The notes under the pieces: model-generated
Databases searched by the model: none
What the model was told of the DNA's origin: nothing
Seen by the model: only the letters and a program-made list of their open reading frames with translations
Translations under genes and position numbers: made by a program
Shown: positions 14,831 through 20,553 of the stretch, one piece after another
Position numbering within the stretch: the first letter of the stretch is position 1
How the letters are laid out: each line of letters starts with the position of its first letter
Origin: CAYUNE01 sp964446115
Lineage (GTDB): Bacteria > Desulfobacterota > Desulfobulbia > Desulfobulbales > Desulfobulbaceae
Reading direction: 5' to 3'
NCBI GenBank assembly: GCA_964446115.1
Contig: CAYUNE010000010.1
Location: 1-20,553 of the forward strand
Length of the DNA: 20,553 nucleotides

Positions 14831-16029
14831 ATACCGAGGCCCGGGCCGTTCCCGTTATCATGTATCATAGCGTCGGCCGGATGATCCCTGACTGGCACTG
14901 GTCCTTTCTCACCGTTCCCCATGTCGTCTTCGAGAATCAGCTTGCCTGGTTGGTGAAAAGCGGATATCAGACAGCGGATCTGAACGAACTCCATGAACAT
15001 GTCGCCGGTGGGCGATCACTACCCGAACGCAGTGTGGTGCTCACTTTCGATGACGGCTATCTCGACACCTGGACGTATGTGGCGCCGCTGCTGTCCCGGT
15101 ACGGACTCAAAGGAACGGTTTTCGTTAATCCCGACTTCGTCGATCCCCGTGATCTGCTGAGGCCGACCTTGGAAGATGTCTGGGCCGGTCGCTGCCGGGA
15201 AGCGGATTTGAAGGTCCGGGGCTTTATGTCTTGGGCTGAGCTGCACAGGTTGTCGACACAAGGGCCCATTGCTGTTCACTCTCATGCCGTGACCCACACC
15301 TGGTACCCCAGTGGTGAAAAGGTCATCGACTTTCATTATCCCGGCGATGGTCGTTACTGGCTGGACTGGAACAACCGCCCCCAGGACAAACCCTTTTACC
15401 TCCGTAATCCCCGCGGTTCTGCCGTTCCCCTGGGTACGCCGGTGTATGAACACGGCAAGGCCTTGATGACCCGACGTTATTTTCCCGATCCCGGTGAAGG
15501 GGAAAAACTGGTGGCGTATGTGAAGCAAAACGGTGGCGCTGACTTTTTTCGGCAACCGGAGTGGCGGAAGGAGTTATTCGACCAGCTTGCGGCATTTCGG
15601 GCAGCCAGGCAAACCAGAGGTCGACTGGAAAGCCGGGAAGAACAGATCGACAGATACCGGTATGAACTTTCCGAGGCCAAAAGCATCATCGAAGAGAAAC
15701 TGGGGATCACCACGGATTTTCTCTGTTGGCCCGGCGGTGGATACGATGAAACCGCACGGACAATGGCTCTGCAGATTTACAGGGCGGTTACCCTCGGTTC
15801 CGCTGATCCCGCTCCGGTGAAAAACCGGCCCGGTGATCCGGCCGCATTCATCAGGCGCTTTGGAGTGCCGATCATCGAGTGGAGGGGACGGATATACTAT
15901 CCCGGCGGACGATATCTAGTGCGTTTTCTGGATGAATATCGTGGAGTACAATCTGCTCGGTTCCGCCGTCGCGTTCTTAAAGCGCTGCTGTTGCCCGCAG
16001 TCTATACCAAAGGAGAAATCGTCCCATGA
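14827..16029 (+). CDS. Polysaccharide deacetylase (CE4 / NodB-like)
   Basis: This 400-residue carbohydrate esterase probably removes N-acetyl (or other N-acyl) groups from amino sugars using a metal ion. Motif 1 is LTFDDGY (72-78; D75 catalytic base and D76 metal ligand), motif 2 is HSHAVTH (151-157; H153 and H157 metal ligands), and the late motif is CWPGGGYD (300-307). The gap between motifs 2 and the late one is about 140 residues, longer than in small NodB proteins, and includes a predicted coiled coil (about 250-291). No signal peptide is visible, so it may act in the cytoplasm on a lipid-linked precursor. The start at 14827 is an ATGA overlap behind GGAGAGG. It may oppose or follow the ligase encoded just upstream. 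Confidence 0.9.
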   Translation: MNTEARAVPVIMYHSVGRMIPDWHWSFLTVPHVVFENQLAWLVKSGYQTADLNELHEHVAGGRSLPERSVVLTFDDGYLDTWTYVAPLLSRYGLKGTVFVNPDFVDPRDLLRPTLEDVWAGRCREADLKVRGFMSWAELHRLSTQGPIAVHSHAVTHTWYPSGEKVIDFHYPGDGRYWLDWNNRPQDKPFYLRNPRGSAVPLGTPVYEHGKALMTRRYFPDPGEGEKLVAYVKQNGGADFFRQPEWRKELFDQLAAFRAARQTRGRLESREEQIDRYRYELSEAKSIIEEKLGITTDFLCWPGGGYDETARTMALQIYRAVTLGSADPAPVKNRPGDPAAFIRRFGVPIIEWRGRIYYPGGRYLVRFLDEYRGVQSARFRRRVLKALLLPAVYTKGEIVP

Positions 16030-17006
16030 TCGTTCAGCTCTACCTGCTCAGAATTTTAGCAATTTTGCTGATTGTCAACTCCCATCTCCGCACGATCTGG
16101 CCCCTCCCCCAACTAGCCTTTGGTGGACATTTGGGAAACTCTCTGTTCTATTTTCTCTCCGGATTCGGCCTCACCCTGAGTCACCGCCGCAAACCTTTGG
16201 CTCCCATTGCCTGGTACCGACGACGCTTTTCCAAGATTGTCGTCTCACTGGTGGTGATCTGCGGGGTTCTTTCCCTGGGAGATCTGCAACGTTTTCTCGA
16301 CTATATCGGCTATGAACTCATCTGGCATACAAGAGCGCAGCTCGAGGCCTTTCTGCCGGTGTTGTGGCTCCTCTACCTTGTTTTCCCCTGGCTGATTCGC
16401 CTGGGTGGAAAACAGAAGCTTCTGCTGGCATCTTTGGTCCTGGCGGCGGCTTTTATTCTTTTTCAGTTGCGCATCCGCGCCCTTACCACTGTCCCCACCA
16501 ACCTGCCTTCTCAAGATATCTTTTTTACCTTCAACGGTCTTGTCTGTTTTCTCCTGGGCATGCTTTCGGCGGAAAACAGAGGGTTGCTTGACCGGGTCAT
16601 GGATTTTGGCAGGGGAAAGGTTGCCTTGCTTTCCTTCCTGGTGGTTATCGGCTTGCAGATTCTGCACCGGTTTGTCCACTCCCATGGTCATGGAGTTATC
16701 TATCTCAATTTTTATCTCAACTTTTTATCGGTTCTCGGCCTTTATCTGCTGTTTATGTCTCTGAGGATCGATCCGTCACCTTTCCACAGTAGCATCAAGG
16801 CCATTGCCGCCAGCTCCTTGGCCGTCTACCTGGTACATCCGCGGGTAATTGCCACAGTGGGTGATTCGCAACTCACCTTTCCCTTTTCGGTGATTGTGGT
16901 CTTTGTCTCTGCGCTGCTTTTGGGATATGCCCTGCAGACTTTTGTAGCCTTTCTTGGCAAGAGCATTGATTTTATCCGCTGTTATCGTTCTTCGTCGCCG
17001 CAATGA
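16026..17006 (+). CDS. Membrane acyltransferase of family 3 (Acyltransferase_3)
   Basis: This 326-residue inner-membrane protein has about ten hydrophobic segments. The start RILAILLIVNSHL (9-21) with the catalytic-type His (H20), and NSLFYFLSGFGLTLS (about 38-52), are the family-3 acyltransferase signature, also found in OafA and NodX-type O-acetylases. It would transfer acetyl or another acyl group from the cytoplasm to a sugar of the polymer or its lipid-linked precursor. The start is the ATGA overlap at 16026, with AGGAG at 16011-16015, ten bases upstream. The protein is short for the family (often 340-380 residues), but the main motifs are present. It overlaps the next gene by 4 bases. 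Confidence 0.85.
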   Translation: MIVQLYLLRILAILLIVNSHLRTIWPLPQLAFGGHLGNSLFYFLSGFGLTLSHRRKPLAPIAWYRRRFSKIVVSLVVICGVLSLGDLQRFLDYIGYELIWHTRAQLEAFLPVLWLLYLVFPWLIRLGGKQKLLLASLVLAAAFILFQLRIRALTTVPTNLPSQDIFFTFNGLVCFLLGMLSAENRGLLDRVMDFGRGKVALLSFLVVIGLQILHRFVHSHGHGVIYLNFYLNFLSVLGLYLLFMSLRIDPSPFHSSIKAIAASSLAVYLVHPRVIATVGDSQLTFPFSVIVVFVSALLLGYALQTFVAFLGKSIDFIRCYRSSSPQ

Positions 17007-18541
17007 TCCTTATTGAATCCCGGCTTTCCCTGCATAGCAGCCGCCTGATTTTTTTTGCATTACTGCTGATGTTTCAGGGTCCGTCTTTGGTGTGGGGGGA
17101 TATCGTCTCGGTGCAATCCGGCGCCTGGAACGATGAAGCTACCTGGTCAGACAGGGTGCCGACCGCAGATGACAGGGTTGTTATTGTCGCCGGTCATACC
17201 ATCACGATTCCGCCGGAGGGGGTGACCTGCAGATATCTTCGGAGTCGAACCGGGGAAACGATCTGGGCCGCGGTGGATGGTCGCGGGAGCCTCACCATTA
17301 CCGAAGGGAGCCGTTGCAGCTATATCGCTTTTTCCAACCGGGGCGGGATACGGGTACCCATGGCCTCCGGGGGCAACGTTTTTTTTGAGCATTGTACTTT
17401 CAGGGATCAGGAGACCTTACGCATCGGTACACCACTGGTAACCCCCACCAGCGCGGGAATAACCATTTCCCACTGCGATTTCAGAAGGGTTTCGGGGAAC
17501 GGGAAGCAGGTAAACTATATCATTCTCATCCATGGCCGCCAAGGAGTGCATCGAGGTAGATTGCTCATCGATGCCAATACCTTTGTCGGCATCAACGGTG
17601 GTCAGGGTCTGCGGATCCAGCGTCGGGACGGGGCGGAAATCATAGGGAATGTCTTTATCGACAGTTCCGTCTTGCAACTGGAACATACAGGGGGGACAAT
17701 CTCCTCCTCCGGCGGCCATCTGCTATGTGGTAACCTTTTTGCCCACATCCATGATACCTCCATGAAAGAAAATCACCGCGTCGTCTATGTGATTCCCGGA
17801 GAGCAGCCGATCAGAATCGAGGAAAACTACATCTACGATGTCCACTGGAATGATCACACCATCACCGGCGGTACCACCAGTGGGGAAAATATCATCCGCA
17901 ACAATATTTTCGAATACGGTCCCACCACCAAAGAGGCCAATGCCGTTTCCCTGGCAGGCGTTCCCCTGTTGGTGGAAGGGAACATCCTCACCGGTTCCGC
18001 AACCCTGGTAAGCAACGTCGGCAATCATGCCGGCTCCCATTCCACTTTGGTGCGACGAAACATTGTCTATAATACCGGTATGGTTGTTCCGGGCCTCTTC
18101 CTTTCGGAAAACGGGCTGCCCTCCTACCCGCTGCACTTCGTGGAAAATATTGTCGTCGGAGGGAGGTATGCATTTTTTCATAATGGCAATCCTCCGGGTC
18201 GGGCCCGCATAACACATAGTGACAACAATCGGTTTTGGAATGTTGAACAGCCTTATCATCCCAGCATAATGGTGATTGGTGAACAGAGACATGACCGCAA
18301 GGCAACGGATCAGGCTCTTGCTGACCCGCACCGGGGTTTTCTTGCCTACTATGCCCATATTACCGGTGGGGTGATCAGTGGTGCAAAGGCCGTCACTGTT
18401 GAGGCTGCGGCAGACGCCTTTGCCGCCATGAACGGCTATGATGATACCGACGGGCGTCAGAAAAGTGCACTGCCGCAGTACACTCCCCTGCAGCTTCATC
18501 GTTGGGTGGCTGCAGGATTTCGGCGGAAGGAGGAAAGATGA
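17003..18541 (+). CDS. Secreted right-handed parallel beta-helix protein
   Basis: This 512-residue exported protein has a signal peptide (1-32, cleavage near LVWG) and then a segment at 35-70 (SGAWNDEATWSDRVPTADDRVVIVAGHTITI) that resembles G8-type or similar secreted carbohydrate-associated N-termini. The body, about 85-400, is a right-handed beta-helix in the style of pectate lyases, with repeated short strands and Asn/Gly ladders (for example GAEIIGNVFIDSS, RIEENYIYDVHW, GENIIRNNIFEYG, VEGNILTG, VRRNIVYNTG, HFVENIVVGG). Enzyme activity (lyase, hydrolase or epimerase) or pure binding cannot be decided; no certain catalytic triad was seen. It overlaps the acyltransferase and the next gene by ATGA, so it is probably made with the polymer machinery and acts on the product outside the inner membrane. 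Confidence 0.82.
   Translation: MILIESRLSLHSSRLIFFALLLMFQGPSLVWGDIVSVQSGAWNDEATWSDRVPTADDRVVIVAGHTITIPPEGVTCRYLRSRTGETIWAAVDGRGSLTITEGSRCSYIAFSNRGGIRVPMASGGNVFFEHCTFRDQETLRIGTPLVTPTSAGITISHCDFRRVSGNGKQVNYIILIHGRQGVHRGRLLIDANTFVGINGGQGLRIQRRDGAEIIGNVFIDSSVLQLEHTGGTISSSGGHLLCGNLFAHIHDTSMKENHRVVYVIPGEQPIRIEENYIYDVHWNDHTITGGTTSGENIIRNNIFEYGPTTKEANAVSLAGVPLLVEGNILTGSATLVSNVGNHAGSHSTLVRRNIVYNTGMVVPGLFLSENGLPSYPLHFVENIVVGGRYAFFHNGNPPGRARITHSDNNRFWNVEQPYHPSIMVIGEQRHDRKATDQALADPHRGFLAYYAHITGGVISGAKAVTVEAAADAFAAMNGYDDTDGRQKSALPQYTPLQLHRWVAAGFRRKEER
18527..18533 (+). promoter_or_regulatory. Strong ribosome binding site that fixes the start at 18538
   Basis: AAGGAGG lies 4 bases before the ATG at 18538, inside the end of the beta-helix gene. 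It outweighs an in-frame ATG 36 bases earlier (18502) that has no such site, and a start at 18538 places the signal peptide directly at the N-terminus. Confidence 0.6.
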
Positions 18542-20463
18542 GACTTTGTTTGACGGCAAAAATAATTATCCCGGTGTGTTTTTGTCTATGGGGACTTGTC
18601 TTGCCGGGACCCATCGTTGCATACGGTGCCGATACAGGTTGGAATGTCTGGCTGGATCACACGGTGAAAAAATATCGTTTGCATGGCGAGGACGGCACCG
18701 ACGGTAGCAAATCTCTTTCTCTGGCCATGGCGCGCAATGAATTTGAGGGGTTCCAGGTGCTTATTTATGCCGCCGGCGCGTCACTTCAGGGGGTCGATGT
18801 AAGGGTTGGCGATTTTGTCAACGGATCGCAGAAGATCGACGATATTCATGTTTATCGCCAACACTACACCCTCTGTGCCCAAAAGTCGCGTATCGACTAT
18901 CTGCCCGGATCATATCCGGATGCCCTGTTGCCCAAGGTCGACCGCTTCTACGGAGAAACGCGTTCCACCTTTCCCTTTGATATCGCCGCTGCAACAGTCC
19001 AGGGTATTTGGGTGGAGATCGGCACCACTCCGGCCACCCGACCGGGGATCTACACCGCTACCGTTACCGTCACCGCCGCCGACGGCAAGGTAGAGCGACT
19101 ACCTGTTTCCCTGCGGGTTTGGGATTTCGTTTTGCCGTCCACAGCCTCCTATCCGGCTCTTTATCTGGCTCATGCGTCCGGTATCCTCTTCGGCCATGGC
19201 CTGGGTCATGATCTCACCTCCGAGACGGCTGTGGAGCTCATGAAAACCTATAACAGGAGTTTTCTCTATCACCGTACCGCCTCATGGATACGGGGTGACG
19301 GTTACTCCTATCGCTATTCATGGGATGCTGCGAAAAAAAAGCTTACGATTCTCGACTGGAACCCATGGGAACGGTTTTATGTCGATGGCATTGAGGGCAG
19401 GGCGATCAGGTCCGGTCCTTATGCCGGAGCTCGATTCCCTCTCATTAACCTGCACCGGGCGGAGTGGGTGGATGTTAATCCCAAGATCGCCGATCCGGAC
19501 AAGGAAAGTGCGACGCGGCAGTACCTGCAACAGATCTATGACCATTTTGAGGAAAAGGGATGGGATCCCTTCAACTATCTCTATGTCAACGTCTCCGATG
19601 AACCCAAGTGCAGCGGCAAAAGAAGATTTCGGGGCCGCATCCGCAATAACTGCGAGATTGTCAAATTGCAGGCAAGGGATGTCAACTCAGTGGATACCGG
19701 CGGTAAAGGAATATGGAAAAACGTCTATGTTCACAGCCATAACGCCAGAAAGGGGCTCACCGATTTTGGTGAATACGGTTTTTATTCCCCCAATTTTGCC
19801 TCGCTGGCCTGTCCGGCGTGGGACCATGAATGCCGTCGCAGCAGGCCCGTTGCTCCGCGGGAGAATTATCCCGGCTATCCCCATGATCGAATCTGGCCTT
19901 ACATGGCCTGTGACAGTCATGGTTGCGGAATTACCGGCGGAAAACCTTTTACCGAACAGATGGACCCCGCCTCCATTGATGCGCCTGCCGCCTCCCATCG
20001 GATGTTTTCCTTTTTGATGTGGAAGTACCAGGGAACGGGCACGCTTTTCTGGTCTGTGGACCACAATTATCAACAGGGCGAGGGCGACCCCTATTTTGCC
20101 ACAAGGGCGTTTGGTTCAAATGGCGAAGGTACTCTGCTCTATCCGGGGATCACCACCCGTTCCGGCCGCTCCTGGCCGGGAGGGAAAGGAAAACACACGC
20201 CGGTAATCGGTGGTAGTCACGATATTCCGGTAGCTTCCATGCGTTGGAAATATATCCGCGACTGTCAGGAGGATCTGGAGTACATGAGGCTGGCTGCCGC
20301 CAGAGTGGGGAAAGAGCCGGTTGATAGGGTGGTGGATTCCATCTTTGCTAATCCCAGCCGTGGGCGGGCTTTCTGGACCCCGAAATATGATCCCGACCTC
20401 ATTCTTGCTCTCAGGGAAAAAATAGCCAATCTCATCACCGGTGCTCCGGCTTCAGGGAAATGA
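18538..20463 (+). CDS. Secreted DUF4091 / GH123-like glycoside hydrolase candidate
   Basis: This 641-residue exported protein has a signal peptide (about 1-31, cleavage near AYGA). An N-terminal beta-sandwich (about 35-197; LSLAMARNEFEGFQV is characteristic) precedes a TIM-barrel-like domain, about 200-590, ending in the DUF4091 signature (TGTLFWSVD, GEGTLLYPG, and SMRWKYIRDCQEDLEYM). The family is related to GH123 beta-N-acetylgalactosaminidases, whose catalytic pair is an adjacent Asp-Glu; here YVNVSDEP (349-356) gives D354 and E355. A hydrolase acting on N-acetylated amino sugars is therefore a reasonable guess but not proven. Start 18538 has AAGGAGG four bases upstream and overlaps the previous stop. 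Its place in the biosynthetic block suggests processing of the cluster's own polymer. Confidence 0.82.
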   Translation: MRLCLTAKIIIPVCFCLWGLVLPGPIVAYGADTGWNVWLDHTVKKYRLHGEDGTDGSKSLSLAMARNEFEGFQVLIYAAGASLQGVDVRVGDFVNGSQKIDDIHVYRQHYTLCAQKSRIDYLPGSYPDALLPKVDRFYGETRSTFPFDIAAATVQGIWVEIGTTPATRPGIYTATVTVTAADGKVERLPVSLRVWDFVLPSTASYPALYLAHASGILFGHGLGHDLTSETAVELMKTYNRSFLYHRTASWIRGDGYSYRYSWDAAKKKLTILDWNPWERFYVDGIEGRAIRSGPYAGARFPLINLHRAEWVDVNPKIADPDKESATRQYLQQIYDHFEEKGWDPFNYLYVNVSDEPKCSGKRRFRGRIRNNCEIVKLQARDVNSVDTGGKGIWKNVYVHSHNARKGLTDFGEYGFYSPNFASLACPAWDHECRRSRPVAPRENYPGYPHDRIWPYMACDSHGCGITGGKPFTEQMDPASIDAPAASHRMFSFLMWKYQGTGTLFWSVDHNYQQGEGDPYFATRAFGSNGEGTLLYPGITTRSGRSWPGGKGKHTPVIGGSHDIPVASMRWKYIRDCQEDLEYMRLAAARVGKEPVDRVVDSIFANPSRGRAFWTPKYDPDLILALREKIANLITGAPASGK

Positions 20464-20499
20464 TGCTCGGCCTGCAGTCAGCGACCATTGCCCTCCTAC
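20464..20499. other. Short gap between convergent genes
   Basis: These 36 bases separate the end of the DUF4091 gene from the likely - strand gene that follows. I see no hairpin followed by a T-run, so no terminator is called. Confidence 0.35.
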
Positions 20500-20553
20500 C
20501 TACCGCAGGTATCCCTGTTCCTCAAGGTAGAGGAGGATTTCCTGTACTGCCTC
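20500..20553 (-). CDS. C-terminal end of a convergent gene (partial)
   Basis: Read on the - strand, the last 54 bases give an open frame that closes with TAG at 20502-20500 and encodes EAVQEILLYLEEQGYLR. The pattern of acidic and hydrophobic residues looks like a real amphipathic helix, and the other two - strand frames look poorer. If real, the polysaccharide operon ends here, facing another gene. The family cannot be named from 17 residues. Confidence 0.4.
   Translation of the reverse strand, partial: EAVQEILLYLEEQGYLR

Noticed and set aside
20495..20530. Inverted repeat TACCT...AGGTA near the end of the window
   Set aside because: It lies mostly within the likely end of the - strand gene, is short, and has no T-run, so it is probably chance.

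Overview
The window is a surface or extracellular polysaccharide biosynthesis locus from a Gram-negative bacterium of moderately high GC content. Almost every gene is on the + strand. The two-domain DUF1566 proteins and the type of exopolysaccharide (EPS) genes fit Desulfobacterota (for example Desulfobulbales-like sulfate reducers). That assignment is a guess from gene content, because the window has no rRNA or other marker gene.

Region 1 (1-3408) holds two paralogous secreted proteins. Each has a signal peptide, two Lcl/DUF1566 domains, a C-terminal Gly/Trp beta-repeat and a similar short tail. The gap between them (1668-1878) contains a 23-codon ORF with the best Shine-Dalgarno sequence I see in the window. 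It is in the same reading frame as the second gene and is separated from it by one TAA and three codons.

Region 2 (3401-11334) holds a DegT-type PLP aminotransferase, a short stretch that may be the tail of a broken polysaccharide deacetylase, a GNAT acyltransferase, a GT4 and a GT2 glycosyltransferase, a Wzy/O-antigen-ligase-like membrane protein, a Wzx-like flippase and a left-handed beta-helix acyltransferase.

Region 3 (11347-20463) holds seven genes joined by six consecutive ATGA overlaps: a divergent GT-B glycosyltransferase, a GT4 glycosyltransferase, a PaaK/CapK-like adenylate-forming ligase, a polysaccharide deacetylase, a membrane acyltransferase (family 3), a secreted right-handed beta-helix protein and a secreted DUF4091/GH123-like protein. 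The last 54 bases read on the - strand as the C-terminal end of a convergent gene.

Taken together, the sequence suggests a Wzx/Wzy-type heteropolymer containing amino sugars: sugars are made and joined in the cytoplasm, flipped, polymerised, decorated by several acyl/deacyl enzymes, and possibly trimmed or bound outside by the two exported proteins. No priming phosphoglycosyltransferase, sugar-nucleotide dehydratase, outer-membrane export protein or chain-length regulator is encoded here, so the pathway is not complete within the window. I saw no tRNA, rRNA, CRISPR array or insertion sequence.
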